Assembly: GCA_963205185.1 (NCBI GenBank)
Contig: CAUJHZ010000076.1
Span: 143,157 to 207,156 of the forward strand
DNA from: Planctomycetota bacterium
GTDB taxonomy: Bacteria; Planctomycetota; Phycisphaerae; Phycisphaerales; UBA5793
Length of the DNA: 64,000 bases
Direction of reading: 5' to 3'
Position 1 is the stretch's first letter, and each line of letters opens with the position of its first letter. The translations under genes were made by a program, and so were the position numbers. The notes beneath the pieces were generated by a model. It searched no databases and was not told where the DNA came from. It worked only from the letters and a program-made list of their open reading frames with translations. Below are positions 46,119-55,589 of this stretch, in pieces.

Positions 46119-47002
46119 GACGCTCGCTGTTCATCCTCGCCCTGTTGGCGACGGCGCTGCTCGCGGGCGGCCCCGCACTGGCGCAGGATGCCGCCCCCAC
46201 CGGTTCGATCACCGACCTGAACCCCATCAGCGCGCTCGAGGGCGCCTCCGAAGCCATCCCGGGATTCGAAGGCGGACTCAGCGGCGCGCTCAACGTGCTC
46301 ATCCTGCTGACGGTGCTCACCATCGCGCCGTCGATTCTGATGATGTGCACCTGCTTCACCCGGTTCGTCGTCGTGCTCAGCCTCGTGCGCCAGGCGATCG
46401 GGACTGCGACTCTGCCGCCCAGCCAGGTCATCGTCGGTCTGAGCGTGTTCATGACGATTCTCGTTATGGAGCCGACCTTCACGCGCATGTACAACGAGGC
46501 CTACCTGCCCTACAAGCAGGGTGATCCGAACGTGCAGAGTCAGATCGACGTGTGGAACCGCGCCAAGGACCCGCTGCGCGATTTCATGTTCGCGCAGATT
46601 GAAGCCGCCGAGAACTGGGACGGCGTGTACATGATCCTCGACTATCGCGGCATCGACACGTCCAAGCCCGAGGAACTCACCTACGACGACGTGGACATGC
46701 TCACGCTCGTGCCGGCGTTCATCCTGAGCGAGCTGAAGGTCTCGTTCCTCATCGGGTTTCGCATCTACCTGCCATTTCTGATCATTGACATGGTGGTGTC
46801 GAGCCTGCTGATCTCGATGGGCATGCTCATGCTGCCGCCTGTACTCATCTCGCTGCCGTTCAAACTTCTTCTGTTCGTGCTTGTGGACGGCTGGATGCTC
46901 ATGCTCGGCAACCTGCTGCACGGCACGGTGTCGCACACGGAAACCTACTCCGCACTGCTCCCCGCGCTGCAGCATGCGCTGGCGGCCGCGGGGCTGGCGT
47001 GA
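46115..47002 (+). CDS. fliP: Flagellar export gate protein FliP
   Basis: The 295-residue protein has a cleavable signal (LFILALLATALLAGGPALA) and four membrane helices: TVLTIAPSILMMCTCFTRFV with VVLSLVRQAIGTATLPPSQV, then VPAFILSELKVSFLIGFRIY, LPFLIIDMVVSSLLISMGML and PPVLISLPFKLLLFVLVDGW. A hydrophilic stretch (ENWDGVYMILDYRGIDTSKP) makes it longer than E. coli FliP (245). GTG 46115 has GGAGG upstream. Confidence 0.95.
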   Translation: MRRSLFILALLATALLAGGPALAQDAAPTGSITDLNPISALEGASEAIPGFEGGLSGALNVLILLTVLTIAPSILMMCTCFTRFVVVLSLVRQAIGTATLPPSQVIVGLSVFMTILVMEPTFTRMYNEAYLPYKQGDPNVQSQIDVWNRAKDPLRDFMFAQIEAAENWDGVYMILDYRGIDTSKPEELTYDDVDMLTLVPAFILSELKVSFLIGFRIYLPFLIIDMVVSSLLISMGMLMLPPVLISLPFKLLLFVLVDGWMLMLGNLLHGTVSHTETYSALLPALQHALAAAGLA

Positions 47003-47026
47003 CGGTCACGGAACTGGAGGTGTCGC

Positions 47027-47278
47027 GTGGTTGATATGGGAGTCGATCTGGTGCGTGAAGCGCTCTCGCAGGCGCTGCTCCTGGCGGCGCCGATCCTGCT
47101 GGCCGGCCTCGTCATCGGCCTGATCGTCTCGATTTTTCAGACCGTCACCCAGGTGCAGGAGCAGACGCTGAGTTTCGTTCCCAAGATCGCGGGCATGATC
47201 CTCGTCGGCATCGCGATCATCCCGTGGATCATCAATGTGATGATCGATTACGCCACCACCATGTTCACCGGAAACTGA
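47027..47278 (+). CDS. fliQ: Flagellar export gate protein FliQ
   Basis: The 83-residue protein has two membrane helices (LLAAPILLAGLVIGLIVSIF and IAGMILVGIAIIPWIINVMI) around the conserved loop QTVTQVQEQTLSFVPK. GTG 47027 follows GGAGG; ATG 47036 is an alternative. It lies between fliP and fliR. Confidence 0.95.
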   Translation: MVDMGVDLVREALSQALLLAAPILLAGLVIGLIVSIFQTVTQVQEQTLSFVPKIAGMILVGIAIIPWIINVMIDYATTMFTGN

Positions 47279-47290
47279 TGACGTCCCGCG

Positions 47291-48082
47291 ATGGATCTTC
47301 GCCCGCTTTTTCCCCACATCGGCCCGCTGTTGATCGTGCTCAGCCGCGTGACGGGACTGTTCGTGTTCGCGCCGGTGCTGGGCAGTTCGATGATTCCCAT
47401 GCGCATCAAGGTGCTGCTGGCGCTGGCGATCACGGCCGCGGCGTACCCGGTGCTCTACCCGGCCATCGCGGCACAACGTACGGTTCCGTTGCCGGTCTCC
47501 CTGCTCGAACTGGGTCCGATGATCGCCTTCGAGCTGCTCGTCGGCGTGGCGATCGGCTTTCTTGCGTCGCTGCCGATGCTGTCCACCGAACTGGGCGGAC
47601 TGATCATCGGCCAGCAACTCGGCCTGGGCTTCGCCCGCGTCTACAACCCGGCGATGGAGTCGGACGCGGACGTCGTCGGCCAGATGCTCTTTTACATGGC
47701 GCTCTCCGTCTTCATCGGCATCGGCGGACTCGAGATCATCTTCTCGATGCTGCTCAACACCTTTGGCCGGATTCCGCCCGGCGAGCTCCGCATGACCGAA
47801 GACTTCATCGCACTGATCGCGGGGCTGCTGACCAGCGCTTTCGAGCTGGCGGTTCGGATCGCCGCGCCGGTGCTCTGCCTCATCTTTCTCGAGTCGTTCG
47901 CTTTGGGTTTCATGAACAAGACCGCGCCGGCGTTCAACATTCTCTCGCTCGGGTTCCCGATCCGCATCATCCTCGGCACGATCGCGCTGATCGCATCGCT
48001 CGGGGTCATCAACGAGGGCGTGCTCGATCTGACCGGAAGTGTGCTCAACGCGATGGCGGAATTCTTCAGAGTCGCTCATTGA
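47291..48082 (+). CDS. fliR: Flagellar export gate protein FliR
   Basis: The 263-residue membrane protein shows the FliR features LSRVTGLFVFAPVLGSSMIP near the N-terminus, LGGLIIGQQLGLGFARVYNP (about residues 98-117) and a hydrophobic C-terminal half with FLESFALGFMNKTAPAFNIL. It completes the FliPQR gate. ATG 47291 follows fliQ by 12 bases and flhB starts 17 bases after its stop. Confidence 0.94.
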   Translation: MDLRPLFPHIGPLLIVLSRVTGLFVFAPVLGSSMIPMRIKVLLALAITAAAYPVLYPAIAAQRTVPLPVSLLELGPMIAFELLVGVAIGFLASLPMLSTELGGLIIGQQLGLGFARVYNPAMESDADVVGQMLFYMALSVFIGIGGLEIIFSMLLNTFGRIPPGELRMTEDFIALIAGLLTSAFELAVRIAAPVLCLIFLESFALGFMNKTAPAFNILSLGFPIRIILGTIALIASLGVINEGVLDLTGSVLNAMAEFFRVAH

Positions 48083-48099
48083 CCAGGTAACCACCAGCC

Positions 48100-49173
48100 A
48101 TGGCCGAACAGGACCTCGGCGAAAAAACCGAACCGGCCAGCCCTCGCCGGAGGCGCGAAGCCAGAGAAGACGGCAGCATCGCCCGGTCGATGGACCTCAC
48201 CGCGGCGCTGTGCCTTTTCGGGGCCGTCATGCTCCTGCTCTGGCTCACGCCGCTGATGATGCGCGACCTGACCATCTACTTGCGCGAGGTGCTCGAGGAA
48301 AGCTCGACCGACGTCGGCACGCACGGCTACGCCGGCGGTGATGAACTCCAGCGCGGGCTCAAGATTCTCGTCGCCGCGGCGGGACCGTTCGTGGGGCTCA
48401 TGTTCATCGTCGGTTACCTCGCGGCGGTGTGGCAGGTGGGCTGGCTGTTCACCGCCAAGCCGCTGCGGCCGAGATTCTCCAAACTCGACCCGATCGCCGG
48501 TTTCAAGAAGTTCTTCAGCGCCCAGGCCGCCGGGCGGGCCGGCATGAGTTTCGGCAAGGTGCTGCTCATCCTCGCCGTCTCTGTCGCTTTCATCGCGCGG
48601 CGGTGGACGGATGTGCTCGTGCTGCCGCGCTTCGAGTTCGCCCAGGCGGCGGCCAAGTCGGGATGGTACCTCATCGAACTGCTGCTCTGGCTGGCCGCGG
48701 TCCTCATCATTCTCGGCATCCTCGACTACGCCTTTCAGAAATGGCAGTGGGAGCGGCAGAACCGCATGTCCAAGCACGAGGTCAAGGAAGAAATGCGCAT
48801 GACCATGGGCGACCCGATGGTCAAGCAGCGCCAGCGATCATTCGCGCGCAAGATCCTCAGCCAGCGCCTCAACCAGACCGTCCCCAAGGCCGACGTCGTC
48901 GTCACGAATCCCGAGCACATTTCCATCGCGCTCAAGTGGGACCCGCAGACGATGAACGCACCCAAGGTGCTCGCCAAGGGCACGGACTACGTCGCTCTGC
49001 GCATCCGGCAGATCGCCATCGCCAATCGCGTGCCCATCGTGGAGCGCAAGCCGTTGGCGCGAGCCATGTATCCGGTCGTGCAGGTCGGGCAGGAGATCCC
49101 ATCCAACTTTTTCCAGGCGGTCGCCGAAGTGCTCGCCTACGTCTACCGGCTCAACCGGAAGAAGGCGGGCTGA
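48100..49173 (+). CDS. flhB: Flagellar export switch protein FlhB (NPEH variant)
   Basis: The 357-residue protein has the family opening EKTEPASPRRRREAREDGSI, four membrane helices, the linker KHEVKEEMRMTMGDPMVKQR and the C-terminal domain. The autocleavage site, normally NPTH, reads NPEH here (residues 270-273, in VVTNPEHISIALKWD), so the Thr is replaced by Glu while Asn, Pro and His remain. Cleavage starts with Asn, so it may still work. The last conserved part PLARAMYPVVQVGQEIPSNF is present. Confidence 0.94.
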   Translation: MAEQDLGEKTEPASPRRRREAREDGSIARSMDLTAALCLFGAVMLLLWLTPLMMRDLTIYLREVLEESSTDVGTHGYAGGDELQRGLKILVAAAGPFVGLMFIVGYLAAVWQVGWLFTAKPLRPRFSKLDPIAGFKKFFSAQAAGRAGMSFGKVLLILAVSVAFIARRWTDVLVLPRFEFAQAAAKSGWYLIELLLWLAAVLIILGILDYAFQKWQWERQNRMSKHEVKEEMRMTMGDPMVKQRQRSFARKILSQRLNQTVPKADVVVTNPEHISIALKWDPQTMNAPKVLAKGTDYVALRIRQIAIANRVPIVERKPLARAMYPVVQVGQEIPSNFFQAVAEVLAYVYRLNRKKAG

Positions 49174-49214
49174 CATGCGGCGGTTCGAAACACTCTTGAC
49201 AAACGGCGGGCGGA

Positions 49215-51371
49215 ATGGCTGACAGGGCCCTGGGCAATCCGGCATTGCGGCTGGGCGCCAGCGCAGCGCGCTGGAAGACGCTGGCGGTCCCCATGTTGTT
49301 CATCTGCATGATGGTCGTGCTCGTCGTGCCGCTCCCGCCGGCGCTGCTCGACGTGCTCATCGCGGCCAACATCAGCGGCGCAGCGGTGATCCTGCTCACC
49401 GTCGTCTACATGGAGCGGCCGCTCGACTTCTCCGTCTTCCCGGCGCTGCTGCTGGGCACCACGCTCTATCGCCTGTGCCTCAACGTCGCCACCACCAGGC
49501 TGATCCTCTCGGCGGATGTCAACTCGCCGGCCGAGGCCGAGGGCGTCGCCGGCCAGGTCATTCGCGCCTTCGGCCGGTTCGTCGCTGGCGACTCGCCCAT
49601 TGTCGGCACGGTCATCTTCTGCATTCTCGTGATCGTCCAGTTCGTCGTCATCACCAAGGGTTCGACGCGTATCTCCGAAGTCGCGGCCCGATTCACCCTC
49701 GACGCGATGCCGGGCAAGCAGATGGCCATCGACGCCGACCTCACCGCCGGGCTCATCACCGAAGCCGAGGCGCGAGAGCGGCGCGAGACCATCATGCGCG
49801 AGGCTGACTTCTACGGCGCCATGGATGGCGCCTCAAAGTTCGTGCGCGGCGACGCGATCGCCGGAATCATCATCACGCTGATCAACGTGCTCGGCGGCTT
49901 TGCCGTGGGCGCCATTTCCAAGGGCTGGGGCATCCGCGAGAGCCTCGCCGTGTTCACGAAACTGACCATCGGCGACGGACTGGTTTCGCAGATTCCTGCG
50001 TTCATCATCGCCATCGCTGCCGGCCTCATCGTCGCGCGCAGCGGGGCCAAACAGGACCTGGGCACCGATCTCACCAATCAGCTCACGAGCAAGCCACGCG
50101 CCCTGTACATCACCTCAGGCTTCCTGGTGCTGATGTCGCTCACAGGGTTGCCGCTCATCCCCATGCTCTCGTGCGCCGCGGCGATCGCGGGCATGGGCTA
50201 CGTCGTCTCGCGCGGCGTGGAGGCGGTCCGGGCCGAACGAATGGCGAGCGAAGCGAGCGAATCGGCCAAAGCCAAACCCGAGGCGCCTTCGCCCGATGAA
50301 CTGCTCAAGGTCGATCTGCTGGAACTCGAAGTGGGATACGGACTCGTGCGCCTGGTCAATGAATCCGAAGGCGGCAATCTGCTCGAACGCATCTCGATGG
50401 TGCGCCGCCAGCTCGCCGCCGAACTCGGCCTCATCCTGCCGCCCGTTCGAATCCGCGACAATTCGCAACTCGAAACAACTTCGTACCGCATCAAGATCCG
50501 CAGCGCGCAGGTGGCCGACGGCCAGACGTATCCCGGCTCATGGCTGGCGATGGATTCCGGCGTGGCGGAAGGGCCCATTGACGGCGAACCGACCAAAGAA
50601 CCGGCCTTCGGCCTCGATGCGTGGTGGATACCAGAGCACCTCCGGGCCCGGGCCGAGGCACAGGGTTACACCGTCGTTGACGCCACGAGCGTGCTCATCA
50701 CCCACTTCACCGAAACCGTCAAGCGCTACGCCGACGAACTGCTCACGCGGGAGGAAGTGAACAACCTGCTCTCGGCTCTCAAGCAGCGGGCGCCCAAGCT
50801 TGCCGAAGAGATTGTCCCCGACAAGGTCAAACCCGGCGAACTGCAGAAGGTGCTTCAGTCGCTGCTGCGCGAACGCCTGCCGATCCGCGATCTCGAAACG
50901 ATTCTCGAAACGCTTGGCGACTGGATCGGCCACACGCGCGACACCGACGTGCTCGTCGAATATGTGCGCAATGGTCTGCGCCGCACGATCGCGGCGCAAT
51001 ACACGACCGCCGACGAGCAGGGCCGGCCGCGCCTGTACTGCATCACGATCGATCCGCGCCTGGAAGATCTCATCGCATCCTATGTGGAGCGCTCCGACGT
51101 GGGCACGACGATCACCATGCCCCCCTCGGTCTCGAACCGAATTGTGCAGTCACTCGACGCGTCGCTGAAATCGCTGATTCATGGAGGGCGGCCGCCGGTC
51201 ATCCTCACCTCGCCGCAGGTGCGCGGCCCGCTGCGTCGGATCATTGAGCCGCACCTCCCGCAGGCTGCCGTACTGGGTTTCAATGAAGTGCCGCAGGGAC
51301 TCGAGGTCGAATCTCTCGCGCTCGTTCAGCCGCCCGAAGTCAAACCGACAAAGTCCGCGCCTGCGGCTTGA
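49215..51371 (+). CDS. flhA: Flagellar export gate protein FlhA
   Basis: The 718-residue protein forms the export nonamer. The N-terminal half has about eight membrane helices and the FHIPEP motifs, including VFPALLLGTTLYRLCLNVAT, then TKGSTRISEVAARFTLDAMP and GKQMAIDADLTAGLITEAEA in the conserved cytoplasmic loop. The C-terminal domain includes LSALKQRAPKLAEEIVPDKV and ILETLGDWIGHTRDTDVLVE. Length is slightly above the usual 690. ATG 49215 follows GGCGGGCGG. Confidence 0.97.
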   Translation: MADRALGNPALRLGASAARWKTLAVPMLFICMMVVLVVPLPPALLDVLIAANISGAAVILLTVVYMERPLDFSVFPALLLGTTLYRLCLNVATTRLILSADVNSPAEAEGVAGQVIRAFGRFVAGDSPIVGTVIFCILVIVQFVVITKGSTRISEVAARFTLDAMPGKQMAIDADLTAGLITEAEARERRETIMREADFYGAMDGASKFVRGDAIAGIIITLINVLGGFAVGAISKGWGIRESLAVFTKLTIGDGLVSQIPAFIIAIAAGLIVARSGAKQDLGTDLTNQLTSKPRALYITSGFLVLMSLTGLPLIPMLSCAAAIAGMGYVVSRGVEAVRAERMASEASESAKAKPEAPSPDELLKVDLLELEVGYGLVRLVNESEGGNLLERISMVRRQLAAELGLILPPVRIRDNSQLETTSYRIKIRSAQVADGQTYPGSWLAMDSGVAEGPIDGEPTKEPAFGLDAWWIPEHLRARAEAQGYTVVDATSVLITHFTETVKRYADELLTREEVNNLLSALKQRAPKLAEEIVPDKVKPGELQKVLQSLLRERLPIRDLETILETLGDWIGHTRDTDVLVEYVRNGLRRTIAAQYTTADEQGRPRLYCITIDPRLEDLIASYVERSDVGTTITMPPSVSNRIVQSLDASLKSLIHGGRPPVILTSPQVRGPLRRIIEPHLPQAAVLGFNEVPQGLEVESLALVQPPEVKPTKSAPAA

Positions 51372-51378
51372 GACAGGC

Positions 51379-51408
51379 TTGCGAAGAGCAGGGTAATCGT
51401 GGTATGAT
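51379..51408 (+). promoter_or_regulatory. Sigma-70-type promoter with extended -10, upstream of flhF
   Basis: TTGCGA (51379-51384) and TATGAT (51403-51408) are 18 bases apart, and TGG before the -10 gives an extended TGnTATGAT. It lies about 73 bases before the flhF start, so flhF-flhG could be transcribed apart from the upstream superoperon. Confidence 0.55.
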
Positions 51409-51480
51409 GGTCAGCAGCCGAAGGCGACTGGACAAAGGCAGGAGGCCGACGAGAACTTCAGGCCTAGGAAGGGCGCGACG

Positions 51481-53085
51481 TTGAACCTTCGAACCTATCA
51501 GGCACTTTCACTGACCGAAGCTCTGACGCGGATCAAGGCCGATCTCGGCGACGATGCCGTCGTGCTGCACTCGCGCACGTTCCGGCGCGGCGGCATGCTC
51601 GGGATCGGAGGGCAACTGATCTACGAGGTAACCGCCTCTCCGCCGGCCCCGCGGGCCGAGCCGAATGCACGTCCGCCCCAGCGCACCGCCGCGACGCGCC
51701 CGCCCGACCTCGACCGGACCGTAGCCGATGACTCGGCTCGCACGGCTGCAATGGCGCTCGCCCTGGCCGAGCAGGCGCGGCGGCGGCAGCAGTCGGTCAA
51801 GGGGCCGATTCCCACCCCAGCGCCGCCCGCCGCTCCCGCCACGCGCCTCTCGCGCCCGGGCATCGAAGTGGAACTGAGCCGCTCCCTGCCTCATGCCGCA
51901 GAATCTCCGATCTCACGCGCGCCTGCGGCTGCCCCTCCAATCCGAGAGCAGGCCAAGTCCGCTTCAGCGGGCTTGGAGAACCAGCCCGGCCGGCCGCGCC
52001 AAGAGGTCGCTCCTCTACCTGTGGCGCGGCGGTACGTTCTCTCGCCTGATGCGCCGACTCACGCGCCGGCGCCGCCTTCTGCGCCAGCCACGCCGTCTGC
52101 TCCCGTCGCCCTCCCGGTCCGTGCCAGGCCCAAATCCGATGCCGACACGCCGGTCGCTCGGACCCGCGCCTCTGCTCCGCTTCGCGCCGGCAAGGCGGAG
52201 GTCGCGCTGCATGACGAACTCGCCACGCTCAAGCAGATGGTCGGACAGGTGCTTCAACGCCAGTCGGGCACCCTCCAGCCGACCATGCCCGAGGCCCTGT
52301 TCAACGAGTATGTCAGCCTGATCCAGAACGAAGTCGCGCAAGAGATCGCGGATGAACTCTGCGACGTCGTTCGCCGGGAACTGTCTGAGGCAGACTTGAA
52401 GAACCCGCGCGCCGTGCGCGACGCTTTCCGCCGGCACCTCGCCCAGTACGTCCCCGTGGCGCCGGACTCGCTGCTGGTGAATGCCGGCGATGGTCGCCCG
52501 TTGACGATCGCCCTGGTGGGCCCGACCGGGGTGGGCAAGACCACGACAGTGGCCAAACTGGCCGCCGCGTTCAAACTCCGCCACGGCAAGCGCGTCGGGC
52601 TGATCACGACCGACACGTACCGGATCGCTGCGGTGGACCAGTTGCGGACCTACGCCAACATCATCGGACTGCCTCTGAAAGTCGCGCTCACTCCCGATGA
52701 GATGGCTGAAGCCTGCGAATCGCTGGCCAACTGCGACGTGATCCTGATTGACACGGCGGGCCGCTCGCCCAACGATGGTGCTCGGCTTGACGAGATCAGG
52801 GCGTTTGCCACGGCAGCCGACCCCCACGAGATCCATCTCGTCCTTTCCAGTACCTGCAGCGAACCGGCCCTCATGCGAACCATCGAACGATTCTCGACGG
52901 TCAAGACCGATCGCGTCATCTTCACGAAGACCGACGAGGCGGTGAGCCTGGGCGTCCTGATCAACGTGATGCGCAAGGCGGGTAAGGAACTCTCGTTCAT
53001 CACCACCGGACAGGAAGTTCCTGATCACATCGAGGCAGGCAGTCCGCAGCGGCTCGCCGCTCTTGTGCTCGGGGAGAAGGGATAA
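51481..53085 (+). CDS. flhF: Flagellar placement GTPase FlhF
   Basis: The 534-residue SRP-like GTPase sets flagellar place and number. The B domain begins YQALSLTEALTRIKADLGDD, followed by a long Pro/Ala-rich linker (about residues 55-235), the N domain, and the G domain with P-loop GPTGVGKTTTVAKL (about 347-360), DTYRIAAVDQL and DTAGRSPND. The start is TTG 51481 with GGAAGGG upstream. flhG starts 2 bases after its stop, the usual pairing. Confidence 0.94.
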   Translation: MNLRTYQALSLTEALTRIKADLGDDAVVLHSRTFRRGGMLGIGGQLIYEVTASPPAPRAEPNARPPQRTAATRPPDLDRTVADDSARTAAMALALAEQARRRQQSVKGPIPTPAPPAAPATRLSRPGIEVELSRSLPHAAESPISRAPAAAPPIREQAKSASAGLENQPGRPRQEVAPLPVARRYVLSPDAPTHAPAPPSAPATPSAPVALPVRARPKSDADTPVARTRASAPLRAGKAEVALHDELATLKQMVGQVLQRQSGTLQPTMPEALFNEYVSLIQNEVAQEIADELCDVVRRELSEADLKNPRAVRDAFRRHLAQYVPVAPDSLLVNAGDGRPLTIALVGPTGVGKTTTVAKLAAAFKLRHGKRVGLITTDTYRIAAVDQLRTYANIIGLPLKVALTPDEMAEACESLANCDVILIDTAGRSPNDGARLDEIRAFATAADPHEIHLVLSSTCSEPALMRTIERFSTVKTDRVIFTKTDEAVSLGVLINVMRKAGKELSFITTGQEVPDHIEAGSPQRLAALVLGEKG

Positions 53086-53087
53086 CG

Positions 53088-54125
53088 ATGGCTGTGGCAG
53101 ACCAGGCCCAGCGGTTGCGCGACCTCGTTCGCGACGATGCAGCCCGCACTGAAGCAGATGCCAAGACGCAGGCGCCGACGGCGGCGCGGCCGGTGCGCAG
53201 CCAGGCGCCAAGCCCCACGCCGCCGCGACCGGCTGCCGCCCCGCGATCACGGCAGGGCAACGAATCCGCGCCGGCTGAGGTGCGTCCCAAGGCTCACGTC
53301 ATCGCCGTAGCCAGCGGCAAAGGGGGCGTGGGCAAGACCAATGTAGCCGTAAACCTCGCAGTCGCACTGGCGCAGTTGCGCAAGAAGGTGGCGCTGGTGG
53401 ACGTGGACATGGGGCTGGCGAACGCTGACGTGATCTGCGGCGTCAAGGCGCCTTACAACCTGGCGCATCTCATCGGGCCCCAGAAGCGCAAACTCCGTGA
53501 GATCGCCGTCGATGCACCGGGAGGCTTCAAACTCATCCCTGGCGCCAACGGCATCAGCGACATGGCCGATCTTCCGGCGCCGATGCTGGAGCGCCTCATC
53601 AGCCACCTCACGCAGATCGAGTCGCAGTGCGACTTTGTCATTCTCGACACCAGCGCGGGCATCAACTCGGCCGTCATCGCCTTCGCGGGTATGGCGGACA
53701 CCGTACTCGTCGTCACGACACCCGAGCCCACCGCCGTCACCGACGCTTATGGCCTGGTGAAGTCGGTGCTCAAGCGCACGCCGCTGGCGAATCTGTACCT
53801 GCTCGTCAACCAGGTGGAAAGTGAACTGCAGGGTAAGGAAGTGCACCAGCGCATCGCGATGGTCGCCCGCCGGTTCCTGCAGCGCGAGGTCGGTTTCGCC
53901 GGCTCGATTCCGCTCGACAGGTCGGTAGGCGCGAGCGTGATCCGGCGCGTGCCGTTCTGCCTGGCATTTCCGAACGGACGGGCATCGCTGGCCGTCGGGC
54001 ACCTCGGCGCAGCACTGGTTCGCCGGACGGCGCGGGCGGATGAACTCACCGGCCCCAGCCGCGCCGGGTTCTTCGCGGGGCTGGGCAGGTGGTTTGCCGC
54101 GGCGCGCCGACCGGCCGCAACTTGA
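53088..54125 (+). CDS. flhG: Flagellar number regulator FlhG/FleN (MinD/ParA ATPase)
   Basis: The 345-residue ATPase stimulates FlhF and limits flagellar number. Residues 1-65 are a disordered Ala/Pro/Arg-rich tail that begins with DQAQRLRDLV, matching the FlhF-activating N-terminal motif with conserved Gln. The deviant Walker A AVASGKGGVGKTNVAVNLA starts near residue 72; LVDVDMGLANADVICG and VILDTSAGINSAV follow. The C-terminal membrane-targeting helix is not obvious; the tail is basic (RWFAAARRPAAT). Confidence 0.92.
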   Translation: MAVADQAQRLRDLVRDDAARTEADAKTQAPTAARPVRSQAPSPTPPRPAAAPRSRQGNESAPAEVRPKAHVIAVASGKGGVGKTNVAVNLAVALAQLRKKVALVDVDMGLANADVICGVKAPYNLAHLIGPQKRKLREIAVDAPGGFKLIPGANGISDMADLPAPMLERLISHLTQIESQCDFVILDTSAGINSAVIAFAGMADTVLVVTTPEPTAVTDAYGLVKSVLKRTPLANLYLLVNQVESELQGKEVHQRIAMVARRFLQREVGFAGSIPLDRSVGASVIRRVPFCLAFPNGRASLAVGHLGAALVRRTARADELTGPSRAGFFAGLGRWFAAARRPAAT

Positions 54126-54184
54126 CTTTTTCTTCCGTTTTTGTTGATCTGCCACGCTGATCATCCGATATCCACGGATACGCC

Positions 54185-54532
54185 ATGGCGGATCAATCCA
54201 GCCAGTTGCGAGAGCCAGTGCCGCCGCCCGCGCGCGTGATCGCCGGATGCTTTGGCATGTGCGCATTTTCCATCGCGATCATCTGCGGGATCTTTGCGGC
54301 CAATCCGCCGAGCGTCGTGCTCTCGCGCGCGCTCATCGCGCTGTTTGACGCCTATCTCATGGGTCTGGTTGCAGGCGAGATTCTGTCGTTCGCCATTCGC
54401 GATCATCTGCGCCAGTACATCGCCGACCACCCGATCCCGAATTCCGACATTTCACTTGATGACATCGTCGGTGAGTTGCGTGTGGATAAGTCCACCGAAT
54501 CGAAACCGAACATCGCCGCGAAATCGGCGTAA
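54185..54532 (+). CDS. Small membrane protein of unknown function
   Basis: This 115-residue protein has two hydrophobic helices (VIAGCFGMCAFSIAIICGIF and SRALIALFDAYLMGLVAGEI, about residues 18-66) and a hydrophilic C-terminal tail (PNSDISLDDIVGELRVDKS). It lies between flhG and the sigma factor gene and could belong to the flagellar set, but no family is recognised. ATG 54185 is the start; the upstream spacer is T-rich. Confidence 0.65.
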   Translation: MADQSSQLREPVPPPARVIAGCFGMCAFSIAIICGIFAANPPSVVLSRALIALFDAYLMGLVAGEILSFAIRDHLRQYIADHPIPNSDISLDDIVGELRVDKSTESKPNIAAKSA

Positions 54533-54566
54533 GCGTAGTTATTTTGGGCAAAGTTGGCCGAAAGTC

Positions 54567-54594
54567 TTGCAGTCGGCGTCGAATAACTTATACT
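54567..54594 (+). promoter_or_regulatory. Sigma-70-type promoter of the first FliA/WhiG-type sigma gene
   Basis: TTGCAG (54567-54572) and TATACT (54589-54594) are separated by 16 bases. The leader of about 60 nt contains a CGGTCC/GGACCG hairpin (54604-54621) before the ATG at 54662. Confidence 0.65.
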
Positions 54595-54661
54595 TAGCCC
54601 AAGCGGTCCAGGGACGGACCGGCTGCAACGGACTGAGGCTCGAGGTCAGGGAGACGACCCG

Positions 54662-55489
54662 ATGACGAAGGCGAAAGCGTCCTCGCGCAAGGTTTCGCGC
54701 CGAGTTTCCGTATCGTCACTCGACGATATGCCCATCAACGAGGTCTGGCTCGAATACAAGAAGACCGGAAGCGAGACACTTCGCAACTGGCTCACCGAGC
54801 ATTATCTCCACCTCGTCCGCTACAACGCCGAGCGCCAGCACGCCAAACTTCCCGTCGAGGTTGACGTCAATGATCTCGTTCAGGCCGGATTCTTCGGCCT
54901 GCTCGACGCGATTGACGCGTTCGATCTCGGTTACGGCGTGAAGTTTGAAACCTACTGCGCCCAGCGCATCCGCGGAGCCATCCTCGACGAACTCCGCTCG
55001 ATGGACTGGGTGCCGCGCCTCGTCCGCTCGCGCACGAGCAAGATCGAGTCCGCGCGCAAGTCGCTCCGGGCCCGGCTCGGGCGCAACCCCGATCACCAGG
55101 AGCTGGCCACGCACATCGGCGCCGACGAAGAGGAGATGAAGAAGCTCCTCAAGGACGGCCGGGCCGTGGGCGTGGTGAGCTTGAACCGCAAGTGCTTCGA
55201 GACCGATTCGAACAAGGATGTCCGCGAAATCGACGTCCTCGAAGATGAAACTCAGGCCAATCCGCTCTCTGAAACGCAGAAGGGCGACCTCAAAGACCTC
55301 ATCACCAAGGGCCTCAGCCGCGCCGAACGACTCATCGTCGTCCTCTACTACTACGAGGAGATGACGATGAAGGAGATCGGCCAGACGCTGGACCTTTCCG
55401 AATCGCGCGTCTCGCAGATGCATTCATCCATTCTGGCGCGTCTGCGAGCGCAGATGCTCCATCGCGAGCGCGAGTTCTACGCCGGCTGA
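54662..55489 (+). CDS. FliA/WhiG-family RNA polymerase sigma factor (copy 1)
   Basis: The 275-residue protein has all three domains of a sigma-28 factor. Region 2 contains VDVNDLVQAGFFGLLDAIDA and GVKFETYCAQRIRGAILDEL (about residues 60-110), region 3 has RLGRNPDHQELATHIGADEE, and region 4 has LIVVLYYYEEMTMKEIGQTL and LSESRVSQMHSSILARLRAQ. It is expected to transcribe late flagellar genes. ATG 54662 follows GGGAG. A basic N-terminal extension (TKAKASSRKVSRRVSVSS) precedes region 1.2. Confidence 0.93.
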   Translation: MTKAKASSRKVSRRVSVSSLDDMPINEVWLEYKKTGSETLRNWLTEHYLHLVRYNAERQHAKLPVEVDVNDLVQAGFFGLLDAIDAFDLGYGVKFETYCAQRIRGAILDELRSMDWVPRLVRSRTSKIESARKSLRARLGRNPDHQELATHIGADEEEMKKLLKDGRAVGVVSLNRKCFETDSNKDVREIDVLEDETQANPLSETQKGDLKDLITKGLSRAERLIVVLYYYEEMTMKEIGQTLDLSESRVSQMHSSILARLRAQMLHREREFYAG

Positions 55490-55589
55490 ATCTGCTTTCG
55501 CCCGCTGCGGACCTGCGGGTCGCCGCGTCTGCTGCGCCTTGCGCGCTGCGTGTCTTCTACGTCTGAATGTCAAGTGAAGAACGGGAGGG

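Noticed and set aside
54555-54571. Sigma-54-like TTGGCCG...TTGCA before the first FliA/WhiG-type gene
   Set aside because: The GG and GC elements are 11 bases apart instead of 10; spacing is strict for sigma-54, and a good sigma-70 promoter overlaps it.
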